Source: JAJPKK01 sp963787675
Lineage (GTDB): Bacteria; Pseudomonadota; Alphaproteobacteria; Rhizobiales; Xanthobacteraceae
DNA: 64,000 bases
Reading direction: 5' to 3'
Assembly (NCBI GenBank): GCA_963787675.1
Contig: CAWBDV010000007.1
Coordinates: 1,654,138 to 1,718,137 of the forward strand
Below, piece after piece: positions 1-9,175 of the stretch; the stretch's first letter is position 1; every line of letters starts with the position of its first letter. The position numbers were made by a program, and so were the translations under genes. The notes below the pieces were generated by a model, which was not told the origin of the DNA, did no database searches, and saw only the letters and a list, made by a program, of their open reading frames with translations.

Positions 1-121
1 GGCTCAAGCGTTGGCAGACGGAGGTTGCGAACTATCCATGACCCCCATTGATGACGATACACGTGATCCGTTTCTCGGCAGTGATACGTTCGCGCATCAG
101 CCGGCTTCTTAGTCCAAGCTG

Positions 122-481
122 ATGTCCTGGAGCATCGCTGCACCTATCGCCGGGGTTGTTATCGGAGTCCTGATAATGGCGTTTGGATTTCGCAAAAAAG
201 ATCCGACTGTCGTCTCGTTCGAAGACATCGACGGAGTCCTGAAGGAGGATTGGAGGCGGACGGGCAATATCGATTTCCATGCGCGCTCGCTCGATAGTGC
301 CTCGCCCCAAACACTGATTTTGCGCGTTGAGGAACGCAAGATCATCGAAAACGCGATGGGGCAAGACGTCGTGCAGTTGCGGTGGCGCCTCGCGACGCTG
401 GACGAAGCCAAAGAAGTGGTCGCGCGCTGGAACGCCGGCGGACGGGATCTGGAGCCCTCAAAGGGCGGAGTGGCCAAATGA
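122..481 (+). CDS. small single-span membrane protein, unknown function
   Basis: The 119-residue product has one hydrophobic segment at about residues 5-22, followed at once by a basic FRKK stretch. This suggests one membrane anchor with the rest of the chain in the cytoplasm. The remainder is charged and soluble-looking, with no motif I recognise. No clear Shine-Dalgarno site precedes the ATG. The stop codon overlaps the start of the next gene in an ATGA arrangement, so the two are very likely translated together as a two-gene operon. A long ORF on the opposite strand here looks like a coding shadow. Confidence 0.6.
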   Translation: MSWSIAAPIAGVVIGVLIMAFGFRKKDPTVVSFEDIDGVLKEDWRRTGNIDFHARSLDSASPQTLILRVEERKIIENAMGQDVVQLRWRLATLDEAKEVVARWNAGGRDLEPSKGGVAK

Positions 482-840
482 TGATTCCCCCGCCATCAGA
501 AGTCGGCGTGGAGGAGATCGTCATCAATCTCGTGCTGTGGCTCAAGCTCGCAGTCGAGGCGATTGGCGCCGCCGTCATCGGCGTTGGCATGCTTCTCGCC
601 GCTTGGCGTTTCGCTCGCGGCTTTCCTTTAGGGATGACGAGCTTTGCGGATGTACGCTTGACGCTTGCGCGGTTTTTGGCGATTGCACTTGAGTTTCAGC
701 TTGGCGCAGACATCCTTTCAACAGCAATTTCGCCAACATGGGACGCCATCGGCAGGCTGGCCGCGATCGCCATCATCCGCACGGCGCTCAACTACTTCCT
801 CAGTCGCGACATGCAGGAGTATGCGGCCAATCGAGCGTAG
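478..840 (+). CDS. DUF1622 family membrane protein
   Basis: The product has 120 residues with hydrophobic segments at about 13-40, 55-72 and 82-98. It contains the small-residue-rich helix and the R-FARGFPLG region typical of DUF1622 inner-membrane proteins, which are usually about 110-125 residues. The function of the family is unknown. I chose the ATG at 478 because it overlaps the previous stop as ATGA; a second ATG follows directly at 481. A longer in-frame extension upstream runs inside the previous gene and is unlikely. A long hairpin that could act as a terminator begins five bases after the stop. Confidence 0.7.
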   Translation: MMIPPPSEVGVEEIVINLVLWLKLAVEAIGAAVIGVGMLLAAWRFARGFPLGMTSFADVRLTLARFLAIALEFQLGADILSTAISPTWDAIGRLAAIAIIRTALNYFLSRDMQEYAANRA

Positions 841-845
841 CTCCT

Positions 846-932
846 GGCCGTATCTACTGGGGTAATCGTTGAGGGACGTCAGGCCTACGGAACCGAATTT
901 GGCAGGTTACCCGATCGTAGATACGGCCTTTT
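846..932 (+). terminator. long hairpin, probable terminator of the 122-840 operon
   Basis: A perfect 12-bp inverted repeat (arms 846-857 and 917-928) encloses a second nested pair (860-865 with 907-912). The 3' arm is followed by a short T run. It starts five bases after the stop of the preceding gene. The 59-nt loop is long for a simple terminator, so a structured RNA element is also possible. I see no gene in 933-1139. Confidence 0.5.
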
Positions 933-1139
933 CAAAGACGCAGTTCTAAGTGTAGCATTGAAAATGTTCGGCGGCTTCCGACAAAGTGCGACGCGAATGT
1001 CAGCGCTCCAATCGGGCAAGTAAAGCCGCCGGCAAACTTGCGGTGAGTCGTTTTAGATCGGCCGCGCATTCGTTTTTCATAGGCGCTGCCGCTCGGCAAA
1101 CGACCCCGCCCAAATAATTTTCGTGGGGAGAGATGCGCC

Positions 1140-2048
1140 ATGATTTGCCGAGATGCGATCCGCAACATCGCGATGGCAGGTAGTTTTGTCCTGGCCATCA
1201 GCGGCGTCGCCGCTGCTGGAGAAGCAAAATATCCCGACTGGAGGGGCGCATGGGCGCGGTGGTCTCCGCCGCGTGCCGCGCGCGAGGCCGGCAACGGCGG
1301 CGCCGGCGTCACGGCCGGCGGTCAGCCTTCATTCGATCAGAGCAAGCCCTGGGGGCTCGGGCAGCAGGCGCCGTTGACGGCGGAATACCAGAAGGTGCTG
1401 GAGGACAGTCTTGCGGACCAGGCCAAGGGCGGCCAGGGAAATTTTTTTGAACACGCCGTCCGCTGTATGCCTGGAGGCATGCCGCTCAATATGATTGCCT
1501 TTTTCCCAATGGAATTCGCGGTCACGCCGGACACCACCTACGTTTTGATCGGCGGGGCCGAGCATTTCCGTCGGATTTTTACCGATGGACGAGATTGGCC
1601 CAGTGAAATCGACGCGACCTTTGCCGGATACTCGATCGGCAGATGGATCGACGAGGACGGGGACGGCGTCTACGACGTTCTCGAAGTCGAAACGCGCGGC
1701 CCGTTCAAAGGTCGCCGTGTTTATGACGCCACCGGGTTGCCGCTCGCTTTCGATAACCAGTCCACGTTCAAGGAAAGGATTTATCGCGACAAGGTCGATC
1801 AGAGGATTTTGCACGACGAAATCACGGTGTTCGACCATGCTTTGACACGGCCATGGACCGTGGACAAAAAATACGTGCGCGATCTCAATCCCCATCCCAG
1901 ATGGACCGAATCTTATTGCACGGAAAATCCTTCGATGGTTGCCATCGGCAGCGATAGCTATTGGCTGAGCGGGGATGGTTTCTTGATGCCGGTCCGGAAA
2001 GATCAGCCGCCGCCGGATTTGCGGTATTTCAAGCAAGAGGCGAAGTAA
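1140..2048 (+). CDS. secreted protein of unknown function
   Basis: The 302-residue protein starts with a clear Sec signal peptide (about residues 1-26, hydrophobic core followed by AAAGEA). The mature part is acidic and aromatic-rich and begins KYPDWRGAW. It includes an acidic DEDGDGVYD stretch (about 182-190) that could bind calcium. Similar proteins occur in Bradyrhizobium-like genomes as uncharacterised exported proteins. The start is supported by GGGGAGAG eight bases upstream; another ATG seven bases earlier is out of frame. It stands alone, with 230 nt to the next gene. Confidence 0.7.
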   Translation: MICRDAIRNIAMAGSFVLAISGVAAAGEAKYPDWRGAWARWSPPRAAREAGNGGAGVTAGGQPSFDQSKPWGLGQQAPLTAEYQKVLEDSLADQAKGGQGNFFEHAVRCMPGGMPLNMIAFFPMEFAVTPDTTYVLIGGAEHFRRIFTDGRDWPSEIDATFAGYSIGRWIDEDGDGVYDVLEVETRGPFKGRRVYDATGLPLAFDNQSTFKERIYRDKVDQRILHDEITVFDHALTRPWTVDKKYVRDLNPHPRWTESYCTENPSMVAIGSDSYWLSGDGFLMPVRKDQPPPDLRYFKQEAK

Positions 2049-2280
2049 GGTCGGGGCGATCGGTGCGGCTCGGCCGCTGGACCGAATTCGCGAGTCCCGT
2101 CACATCAGACAACCGGTGGTCGCCTTGATGACGACCTCGTTCTGCTTGCGGCAGGAAAAAACCTGTCTCGCGATCGCCGCAACATCCGCGCATCAGCCGT
2201 CGCGTCGAACCTTCATCTATGGAATACGAGCCGCCTGCCGGCTATCCTCTCGCTCCAACGGCAGGTGAGAGGAGCCGCAG

Positions 2281-2706
2281 ATGAAGGTCGCCTTGATCGT
2301 CATTGGTATAACGGTGCTCGTTCTTGCCGCGATGATGGGCGGCGGATACTGGTGGTGGCAGACGCGTGGGCCCACAATGATTGCCGACGTCAAGGCCGCT
2401 CAGACGGATGCGGCGAGATTTGCGACGGGCAAGGACTTGTCGGCCTGTGTCGACGAGGCCGCCTCACGCGCAAAGGCCGCCGGGTATTTCTCGTTCGGGC
2501 TGCCGGTTCGCATCTTTCTCGCTGATTGCCTTCGTCGCGCAAAATACGCTGGCGGCTTCTGCGACGACGTGCCGTCGGCAATCAACGTGCTGAAATCGGT
2601 GCCTTGGCAGAAGCGAGTGAACGAGAAATATGAACTGAAGGGACCGCTTCAGACCTCGATCGTTCCGCCGGGAATCCAGGAGTTCTGCCAGAGCCGATCA
2701 AAGTAG
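2281..2706 (+). CDS. membrane-anchored or secreted small protein
   Basis: The 141-residue product has an N-terminal hydrophobic helix (about residues 4-24, ending GGGYWWW). This acts as an anchor or uncleaved signal. The rest is soluble with four cysteines (about 56, 82, 91 and near the C-terminus), which suggests disulfides outside the cytoplasm. No family is recognised. The start is well supported by GAGAGGAG a few bases upstream. An 8-bp hairpin begins at the last base of the gene. Confidence 0.65.
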   Translation: MKVALIVIGITVLVLAAMMGGGYWWWQTRGPTMIADVKAAQTDAARFATGKDLSACVDEAASRAKAAGYFSFGLPVRIFLADCLRRAKYAGGFCDDVPSAINVLKSVPWQKRVNEKYELKGPLQTSIVPPGIQEFCQSRSK

Positions 2707-2728
2707 GCCGCACTATGATGGTGCGGCC
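2706..2728 (+). terminator. GC-rich hairpin after the 141-residue protein gene
   Basis: The perfect 8-bp stem (2706-2713 with 2721-2728) has a 7-nt loop and lies at the 3' end of the plus-strand gene. It has no U tract, so it is a weak intrinsic terminator at best. It lies between converging genes and could slow transcription from both sides. Confidence 0.3.
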
Positions 2729-2874
2729 GAGACGTCATCTTCCCTGATGATCGAATCGGCGCGAGATCGCGAGGCGAACGCCTCCGCTTCACCCTCCCGC
2801 CGCCGGACGTCGCTTCGCGAGATGCGCGATTTCCCGAAAGCTTTCCGACAACGCCCGCCTCGCACTACGCTGAC

Positions 2875-3378
2875 CTACTGGTGCTGGAAGCTCCACCGCT
2901 GGTTCGGGGCTTCATCGGCGCAGGTCCAGACTTGCACGAAAGCGCCCCGCTCCGTTGATCCGAAGCGGACATCGAGGCACAGGCCATTGAGGCCCACGAG
3001 CTTGTCAAAACTGCCTTTCGGCTCGAGCTTCCAGACTTGGCTTGGGCCGCCATGGCAGGTTGTCAGCTGGAGGATATCGCCCGGTTGCCCGGGAAACGCG
3101 TCGACGCACAATCCGCCGATCGTCAGGCGCATGTTCTTCGAATCGTAGGTGAACATTTGTGCGACTGCGCTGCTGCAGTCCTCCATCTGCATGCGCTGAT
3201 TCGGCGCGATGCGTTGGTCGGCAACTTCGATGCAATGGCCGCCGCCTTCGGGAGAGACTTGCATCCGCGTCGTCAATTCGGCCGCAAGCAGCGCTCCGCC
3301 CGCAAAGAGCGCAAGACCCGCAAAGAGCGCAAGATAGGTCAAGGCTGCGGATCCGGTCCGCAAAGCTGCGACAGACAT
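2875..3378 (-). CDS. secreted ricin-type beta-trefoil lectin domain protein
   Basis: The 167-residue protein has an N-terminal hydrophobic segment (about 12-35) acting as signal or anchor. A single ricin B-type beta-trefoil (about 40-166) follows. The QxW-type repeats are visible as QMF, QVWKLEP and the terminal QRWSFQ, and each lobe has the GxCxD pattern (GLCVD, GLCLD). Paired cysteines fit extracytoplasmic disulfides. Such domains bind sugars; a cell-envelope or polysaccharide ligand is inferred. It is transcribed toward the preceding gene and stands alone. Confidence 0.75.
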   Translation of the reverse strand: MSVAALRTGSAALTYLALFAGLALFAGGALLAAELTTRMQVSPEGGGHCIEVADQRIAPNQRMQMEDCSSAVAQMFTYDSKNMRLTIGGLCVDAFPGQPGDILQLTTCHGGPSQVWKLEPKGSFDKLVGLNGLCLDVRFGSTERGAFVQVWTCADEAPNQRWSFQHQ

Positions 3379-3891
3379 GCTGTTCCTCCCACGCGCTTGG
3401 CTGCATTGTCAGCAGCCTAAGTGCGGACGGCATGTCCGGTCAATTTTGAAACTTCGATGCTCCGACGGACGATCGCGGGATTAAGGGGGACTCATCGACA
3501 AACGCCTTGATTGGCCGTCGGTTCCCGCCAATGCTTTGAGTGGCTGCAGCAGTTCATCTTCGCCGAGACGCATTAGATACGCTGGTTCTTAACAAGCGGA
3601 GCAAGCGCAAAGCATCGATAGGAATAATGCCGAAGGAATAATGTCGAGGCACGAGTAGTGCCGACGAAAGCATGCACAACGGAACTTCCCCGAAATTGTC
3701 ATTCCATGTGTTCGGCTTTCGCGGCCTGAAAATTATCTGCACCGCAAAAATTCCCTGCGACGCATCTGCGGCCCGAGAAGTGCGGAACTGAATTCCGCGT
3801 GCAGCTGTTCTTCATGAAGCCGAAGCCTTCTTGGAACCTCCTGCGTGGAACACGGAGCATTCGGCACCCAGAAAAAGCCAAGGAGCTTGAA
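3379..3891. other. intergenic region, no gene recognised
   Basis: This 513-nt stretch separates two diverging secreted-protein genes and must hold their promoters. I see no conserved protein, tRNA or clear terminator in it. The last 15 bases contain AAGGAG, the ribosome site of the next gene. Confidence 0.4.
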
Positions 3892-5238
3892 ATGAAGAGC
3901 AAGTTATTGCTGAGCACAGCGGTGCTGCTGACGACCGTCGGCATTTCATCTGCGCAGAACGCGCCAAGTGGTGGCGCGGAGCACGGTCGTGGCGTCGAGA
4001 GCCACGGTGCTCAAAGCACGCCAATGAGGAGCGAGCAGCGCGGTGGTGAAATGAAGGGGCAGCAGGGCGCCCAGGAAAATCATGGCGTGAATAATGGCCT
4101 GAATCATGGCCTGCCCGCCGGCCGCGCTCAAGGCGAACATAGCCCGCAGACCACCGGCCAGGCGCCGCAGAAGGAACAAGGACAGCGCCAAGGACAGCAT
4201 GAGGAGCACAACCAGCCTCAGCACACGGAGGGGAACCAGCCCGGCAGTTCCACGCGCTCCGGTCAGCGCAGCGGCGAGGACACCGGGAAGGACAGGACCA
4301 CAGGCCAGGCTCCTAGCCAGCCGAATGCGCCCGGCCGCGCCAGCCGGAACCCGAACCCGAGCGCAATTCCAGGCGCAAATCCAAGCGCAAATCCCAGCGC
4401 AAATCCCAGTGCACTTGGCGAAAGCCATCAGCAGCAGGGCGAGCGCAATCCCACCGCCGGCGAGCGTGGCCAAGGCCGGGCAGCGGCCGGCGACGTCCGT
4501 GGCGCAACGCTGAGCAACGAGCAAAGTGACCGGATTCGTCGTACGGTGATTTCGGAACGCAACGTGCCGCGGGTCAACAACGTCAACTTCGCGCTTAACG
4601 TCGGCACTGTCGTCCCCGAGACCGTGCGATTTGTCGAAGTCCCGGAGCCGCTCTTTGCGATTTATCCGCAATGGCGTGGTGACTACTACTTCGTCGCCGA
4701 GAACGACATCGTGATCCTCGACAGCGGTCATAGGATCGTCGCCACCGTGCCCATGGGCACGACGAGCGCGCAGTTCGGAAGCGGCAGCGGCGCCGCGATG
4801 AACCTGAGCTCAACCGAAATTCGTGAGGTTCAGACCGAACTCTCGCGTGCAGGCTTCGCGGTTGAGGTCGACGAAGTCATGGGTCCGCGCACGCGAGACG
4901 CGTTGATAGCTTTCCAGCGGCAAAAGGGCTTCCAGGCGACCGGCGAGATCGACAGCGAGACCCTGGCCGCTCTGGGCGGGAAGGGCGCTGGGACGCAAGG
5001 CAATGTCGGGGGCGGCAATCAGCCGTCGACGACGGGCCAAGGCGCGCCTGGCCGGCAGCCCTCGGAAAGCCAACTGCCGGGAAATTCGGGAAGCCGGCCG
5101 ATGGCGACACCGCAGCACAACTCTGGCAACGCATCGCCTTCGACCACCGGTCAAGGCAGTGCACAGCCAAATCGGAATCTCGATGGCTCGTCGCCTTCGA
5201 AAATGAACGGTACACGCTCGCAGGAGAACCAGAGATAA
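3892..5238 (+). CDS. secreted DUF1236 / peptidoglycan-binding domain protein
   Basis: With the ATG at 3892 (AAGGAG about seven bases upstream) the product has 448 residues and a clean signal peptide (about 1-21). A long low-complexity Gln/Gly/Asn/Pro region fills about 22-215 and includes four ANPS-like repeats. A DUF1236 segment (about 225-285, FVEVPEPLFAIYPQWRG then DIVILD) and a PG_binding_1 domain (about 303-362, EVQTELSRAGF and MGPRTRDALIAFQ) follow. The tail is again low-complexity. The domain pair points to a periplasmic protein touching the cell wall. An in-frame extension upstream lacks a signal peptide, so I reject it. Confidence 0.8.
   Translation: MKSKLLLSTAVLLTTVGISSAQNAPSGGAEHGRGVESHGAQSTPMRSEQRGGEMKGQQGAQENHGVNNGLNHGLPAGRAQGEHSPQTTGQAPQKEQGQRQGQHEEHNQPQHTEGNQPGSSTRSGQRSGEDTGKDRTTGQAPSQPNAPGRASRNPNPSAIPGANPSANPSANPSALGESHQQQGERNPTAGERGQGRAAAGDVRGATLSNEQSDRIRRTVISERNVPRVNNVNFALNVGTVVPETVRFVEVPEPLFAIYPQWRGDYYFVAENDIVILDSGHRIVATVPMGTTSAQFGSGSGAAMNLSSTEIREVQTELSRAGFAVEVDEVMGPRTRDALIAFQRQKGFQATGEIDSETLAALGGKGAGTQGNVGGGNQPSTTGQGAPGRQPSESQLPGNSGSRPMATPQHNSGNASPSTTGQGSAQPNRNLDGSSPSKMNGTRSQENQR
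4363..4410 (+). repeat. four 12-bp tandem units inside the DUF1236 gene
   Basis: Four near-identical 12-bp units encode an (Ala-Asn-Pro-Ser)-type repeat in the disordered linker. The unit length is a multiple of three, so copy-number change would lengthen or shorten the linker without breaking the frame. Confidence 0.75.
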
Positions 5239-5273
5239 TCGGCGACTGAACCATCGAAGTGCTTGATGCATTG

Positions 5274-5308
5274 CACCGCGGGGATCGCCGTCCCCGCGGT
5301 GTCGTTTT
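5274..5308 (+). terminator. strong intrinsic terminator of the DUF1236 gene
   Basis: A perfect 11-bp GC-rich stem (5274-5284 with 5291-5301) with a 6-nt loop is followed by TCGTTTTG. It lies 36 nt after the stop codon. Confidence 0.85.
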
Positions 5309-5516
5309 GTCGAGCGATGAAAAAAGCGTGCAGGCGGGATTTTCGCGCTCGTCAGTTCGCGCGCAGCCGCTACGAAGCCCTCCTGCGTCCGGCCGAGCCC
5401 ACAAAAAGCCGCGGAGCCGCCGAAGTGGCCCCGCAATGCAAGCAAAAGATCACGCGTCGCGCCGGATAACCCTTGCAGTGAGGGCGATCGGCACGCGATT
5501 GAACCCTGAGGATCTC

Positions 5517-5969
5517 ATGCGCCCCCTGTTTATTGCGATGTGCGCGCCGGCAGCGCTGGTTGCCGCCGCATCGGTGTTTGCTGACGTTGCGATAGCCGCG
5601 GACGTTGCTCCCCCGCCCGCCTACGCACAACCGCCCGCCGATTACGGACCGCCGCCGGCCTATGGGCTGCCTGTCTACGCGGCGCCGCCGGTCGTTTACG
5701 CGCCGCCGCCGGTCTTCGCACCGCCGGTGCGCGTGTTTGTGCCGCCACCTTACGTGGCTCCGTTTCCGGTTCCCGCTCGCGTCGGGTGCGCCCGCCAATG
5801 GCAATGTGGCCCATGGGGCTGCGGATGGCGCGCGATCTGCGCGCCGGGTCCGGTCGCGGTGCCGTTCCGCGGCTATGGGGTGCCGTACGGCGGTTATGGC
5901 GCGCCGGCCGCGGCGCCATACGGCGGCTATGGCGCGCCGGCCGCGCCCGGTTACTACACACCCTATTGA
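5517..5969 (+). CDS. secreted Pro/Tyr/Gly-rich repeat protein
   Basis: The 150-residue product starts with a signal peptide (about 1-28). A Pro/Ala/Tyr-rich region of APPPVY-like repeats (about 30-85), a short four-cysteine core (about 95-112, RVGCARQWQCGPWGCGW) and a glycine/tyrosine tail of YGGYGAPAA repeats follow. Part of the tail comes from a tandem DNA repeat of about 30 bp near 5884-5945. Such proteins are common in Rhizobiales and probably sit in the envelope. I chose the ATG at 5517 because it begins the signal peptide; the upstream in-frame extension runs through the terminator. Confidence 0.7.
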   Translation: MRPLFIAMCAPAALVAAASVFADVAIAADVAPPPAYAQPPADYGPPPAYGLPVYAAPPVVYAPPPVFAPPVRVFVPPPYVAPFPVPARVGCARQWQCGPWGCGWRAICAPGPVAVPFRGYGVPYGGYGAPAAAPYGGYGAPAAPGYYTPY

Positions 5970-6011
5970 TGTAAATGCGTTCGATCTGACGGCTCATCGA
6001 TCGCATCGCGC

Positions 6012-6046
6012 CCCCGGCCAAACCGCCATCTGGCCGGGGCTGCTTT
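6012..6046 (+). terminator. intrinsic terminator between converging genes
   Basis: A 9-bp GC-rich stem (6012-6020 with 6031-6039) with a 10-nt loop is followed by CTGCTTTT. It lies 43 nt after the Pro/Tyr-rich gene and abuts the 3' end of the minus-strand gene. Confidence 0.8.
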
Positions 6047-6528
6047 TAAAGATCGCCGATCGCCAAGACTGCAACCGCGAGACCAGCGAGGAAGTTCTCC
6101 GCCGCCTTTCGTAACAAATCGTCACCAGCCTCTTGCGCGCCTGCGAGGATGGTCGGTCCTTCCGGATCGTCCCATTCGTGCCGCGTCACGTGACACAGCA
6201 GCACGCTGAGGCCCGGAATGGACCGCGGCGGAGTCGCGAGCACGCGACAGAGAAGGGCGTCGGCGCGGCGCATCGCTTCCACCACCTCCCGCTCATCGTG
6301 ATCGGTCCGCAGCGCGGCATCGACCGCGGCCAATGCGGCCTGATGCGCGGCGACCGCTGGGATGACCGGGTCTTCGGCCAATCGAACCCGCTCATCCACG
6401 GCCGAGGTGGTCGGCACCGTTTCGCTTGCGGGTTGTTCGAAATTCTCTTCGGCAGTCCAACGGGTGGCCCAGGCCCGCGAGACCAGTGCCGCGACCGGCG
6501 TTACAACATTCATCATTCCCCCCAACAC
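6046..6528 (-). CDS. alanine-rich protein of unknown function
   Basis: The 160-residue product has no signal peptide that I trust and no recognised family. The middle (about 55-115) is predicted helical and Ala/Val/Arg-rich, and the C-terminus (about 135-160) is a hydrophobic helix. The start could be the first ATG or the Met four codons on. It ends at the bidirectional-looking terminator. Coding bias resembles the neighbours, so I regard it as a real but unknown gene. Confidence 0.5.
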   Translation of the reverse strand: MLGGMMNVVTPVAALVSRAWATRWTAEENFEQPASETVPTTSAVDERVRLAEDPVIPAVAAHQAALAAVDAALRTDHDEREVVEAMRRADALLCRVLATPPRSIPGLSVLLCHVTRHEWDDPEGPTILAGAQEAGDDLLRKAAENFLAGLAVAVLAIGDL

Positions 6529-6881
6529 CCTGACGCGGCGTGGGTACGCAGCGACAATGGAATGGTCTAGGTCGATCGCGGAGCCGGAAAGTCGGTTCGC
6601 AGGCGGTGGTATGACGTAATGGTGACTTTTTGTGACAAGGTAAACGCCCTTGGCGGCTCAGAATATTGCCGGCGATCGGCTTGTGGCAGATCGGGAGGCA
6701 AAAAACGGAGCCGGCAGTCACCCGCCGGCCGTTATGCCTCGTATGACATCAGCGAGCTTGACGCAAGGCCGGCAAATTCGTCAGCATCATCGATCTTCAA
6801 CCGCGGCGGTCCTTGGAAAGACCAGCGTATAGAGGTGCGGCGTCGTATCGGTTGTTGGCGAGGAATCCATGTGAGGAATCC
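6529..6881. other. intergenic region, no gene recognised
   Basis: The 353 nt between diverging genes probably contain both promoters. Short ORFs here have no family resemblance. A short direct repeat of AGGAATCCATG just before 6882 offers two overlapping ribosome-site/start combinations for the next gene. Confidence 0.35.
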
Positions 6882-7559
6882 ATGTTCAGCGGCAGGTTTT
6901 GGATCTCAAACGGAATTGCTCAGCACGGCAGCATCATCGCGGGCAATCATGCCGCGGATAGCGCAGCCGTGAGTGGCGTTCCCGAGGCAAAGACTGGGCA
7001 CCGCGGCTTCTCGCCATTTTCCGGGCGCGTCCGGCACGGCCTCGCGCTCGTTGTCATGTTGGCCTCATCGATCATCTTCACAGTGTCGCCCGGACATGCG
7101 GCGAACGACACTCCTGCCGATCAGACTCAAGGATCTCATGCCATGACCGCCGACGGACTTATCGCCTCCAGCAGCGAGTTCGATCCGCACGAGACGATGG
7201 ATCGGGTCGCGGCAGCAGTCACCAAACGCGGAATCACGATACTCGCGCGCATCGACCACGCGGCTGCGGCGGCGAAAGTCGGGCTGAAATTACGTCCGAC
7301 CGAAGTCTTGATCTTCGGCAATCCGGTCACCGGCACGCCGCTGATGCAGGCGGCGCAGACGATCGGCATCGACCTGCCGCTCAAGATGCTGGTCTGGCAG
7401 GACGAAGCGGGCAAGACCTGGCTCGCCTACAACGATCCGAGATGGCTGGCGAAGCGTCACGGCATCGAATCCGTGGTCGCGCAGAATCTCGAAGGGATGG
7501 CGGCCGCGCTCGCGGCGATCGCCAAAGAGGCGACGAGCGCCGCGAAAGCGCCGACCTGA
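6882..7559 (+). CDS. exported DUF302 domain protein
   Basis: From the ATG at 6882 the product has 225 residues. A hydrophobic segment at about 48-68 (ALVVMLASSIIFTVSPGHA) serves as signal or anchor after an unusually long N-terminus. A DUF302 domain fills about 85-205 and shows the family pattern of an ITIxARIDHAAAA stretch, the EVLIFGNPxxGTPLM core and the DLPLKMLVWQDE-WLAYNDP end. DUF302 proteins are small and mostly uncharacterised. A later internal start nearer the hydrophobic segment is possible. It converges on the ion transporter gene 40 nt away. Confidence 0.75.
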   Translation: MFSGRFWISNGIAQHGSIIAGNHAADSAAVSGVPEAKTGHRGFSPFSGRVRHGLALVVMLASSIIFTVSPGHAANDTPADQTQGSHAMTADGLIASSSEFDPHETMDRVAAAVTKRGITILARIDHAAAAAKVGLKLRPTEVLIFGNPVTGTPLMQAAQTIGIDLPLKMLVWQDEAGKTWLAYNDPRWLAKRHGIESVVAQNLEGMAAALAAIAKEATSAAKAPT

Positions 7560-7599
7560 TTTGGAAGTGTTCGATGCGACCGCGCGCGACGCTGCCGCC

Positions 7600-9036
7600 C
7601 TAAAACCACAGCCGCATGATAAAGATCGCCGTGAGCAGGGCGAACACCGGCAGCAGCACGGTACATGACCACAGCATGTAACCGAAGAAGCTCGGCATCT
7701 TGACGCCGCGTTCGGTGGCGATCGCGAAGATCATGAAGTTGGGAGCGTTGCCAATATAGGTCAGCGCGCCCATGTAGACCGCGCCCATGGAGATCGCCGC
7801 CAGCGTCACCGCGTATTCGCCCATGAGCTTCGTCGCGTCCCCGCCGGCAACCTCGAAGAACACGAGGTAGGTCGGCGCGTTGTCGAGGAAGGCCGACAAA
7901 ATCCCGGTGAGCCAGAAGTACGCGACGTTGTGTGGCTCGCCGCCGTTGCTCACGAGCGCGAGCAGCCAGGCGAGCGGTCCGTCGTGCCCCGCCTTGAGCA
8001 TCGCCAGCATCGGAACGATGCAGACGAAGATGCCGGCGAACAGGATCGCGACTTCGCGGATCGGCTCCCAGGTGAAGCCGTTGTTCTCGCGGTGCTCGTC
8101 GGGCGTAAGCGCGAGCGAGGCGATCGCGATGATCACGAGCGCCGCGTCACGCAGCAGGCTCTGCAGCTCCAGTTCGGTGCCGAAGACGGTGAAGGAGATG
8201 CCCGGCTTCCATATCGCCGACCCCAGGATCGCGGCGATGATCAGTGCGATGAGCGGCAGGTTGATAAGACCATGGACCCGCAGGGCTTGGCGCGGTGGCG
8301 CCTCGCCGACCACCGTCACGCGGCGATCCTGACGATAAAAATGAACGTCGATGACGACAAAGATGAACAGCACGATCGCTGCCACCATGGCGGTCTCGCG
8401 CCAGATGTGCGTGGTGGTCCAGAAGAAATCGACGCCGTGCAGGAAGCCGACGAACAGCGGCGGATCGCCGAGCGGCGACAGCGCGCCGCCGATATTCGCG
8501 ACCAGGAAGATGAAGAACACCACCACGTGCACGTTATTGAGGCGCGCCGAATTCGCCCGCAGCAGCGGCCGTATCAGGATCATGGCGGCGCCGGTGGTGC
8601 CGACCACGCTCGCGATCAAGGTCCCAAACACCAGGATCCCGGTGTTGACGAGCGGCGTGCCGCGCAGTGTTCCCGCAATCAGGATGCCGCCCGCCACGAC
8701 GTAGAGCGCGGTCAGCAGCACGATGAAGTCCAGGTACTCGCCCAGCACCGCATGGCTGAGTGCCTCGAGCGCGACCGGAATGCCGTAAAGCGCCCCAAGC
8801 GGCGTCACGGTGAGCGCGCTCCAGAAAAACGCGACCTTGCCGTAGTGGGCATGCCAGAATTTCGGCGCCACCAGCGGGAAGACGGCGATCGACAACAGCA
8901 GGCCCGCGAACGGGAGGGCCCATGGCCACCGCAGCGAAAGGCCTTCGAGCGCGGACGCAGCGTGCGCCGGTGCCGGCGCCGCGGCGCAGACTATGGCAAC
9001 TACGGAACCGCAGAAAAGACGCAGCGGCTTCGGCAT
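7600..9036 (-). CDS. sodium:proton antiporter / citrate-type ion transporter
   Basis: From the ATG at 9036 the product has 478 residues. A signal-like N-terminus (about 1-25, ending APAHA) is followed by some 11-13 membrane segments. Family marks of the NhaD/CitMHS/ArsB superfamily are visible: the NIGGALSPLGDPPLFVG loop (about 180-200) and a second, symmetry-related re-entrant motif DNAPTYLVFFE (about 390-400). It probably exchanges Na+ or an organic acid against protons in the inner membrane. The longer N-terminus from 9240 overlaps a palindromic repeat and reads poorly, so I prefer 9036, although no clear ribosome site precedes it. Confidence 0.8.
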   Translation of the reverse strand: MPKPLRLFCGSVVAIVCAAAPAPAHAASALEGLSLRWPWALPFAGLLLSIAVFPLVAPKFWHAHYGKVAFFWSALTVTPLGALYGIPVALEALSHAVLGEYLDFIVLLTALYVVAGGILIAGTLRGTPLVNTGILVFGTLIASVVGTTGAAMILIRPLLRANSARLNNVHVVVFFIFLVANIGGALSPLGDPPLFVGFLHGVDFFWTTTHIWRETAMVAAIVLFIFVVIDVHFYRQDRRVTVVGEAPPRQALRVHGLINLPLIALIIAAILGSAIWKPGISFTVFGTELELQSLLRDAALVIIAIASLALTPDEHRENNGFTWEPIREVAILFAGIFVCIVPMLAMLKAGHDGPLAWLLALVSNGGEPHNVAYFWLTGILSAFLDNAPTYLVFFEVAGGDATKLMGEYAVTLAAISMGAVYMGALTYIGNAPNFMIFAIATERGVKMPSFFGYMLWSCTVLLPVFALLTAIFIMRLWF

Positions 9037-9175
9037 GGATGCGAATATCGATGTCAGGCGACGGGTTGAGACGGGCTCACCATAGCCGCAACCGCTCCCG
9101 ACGCGAAGCCCGTTGCGGCTCGACTGTGACCATTGGTGTTTTGCTTTCGGCGATAACGATTTGCCTTTCGCCGTC

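Noticed and set aside
7930..9069. Long plus-strand ORF of 379 codons rich in His, Asp and Arg
   Set aside because: It lies entirely opposite the ion transporter gene and has the composition of an antisense shadow of a GC-rich membrane protein.
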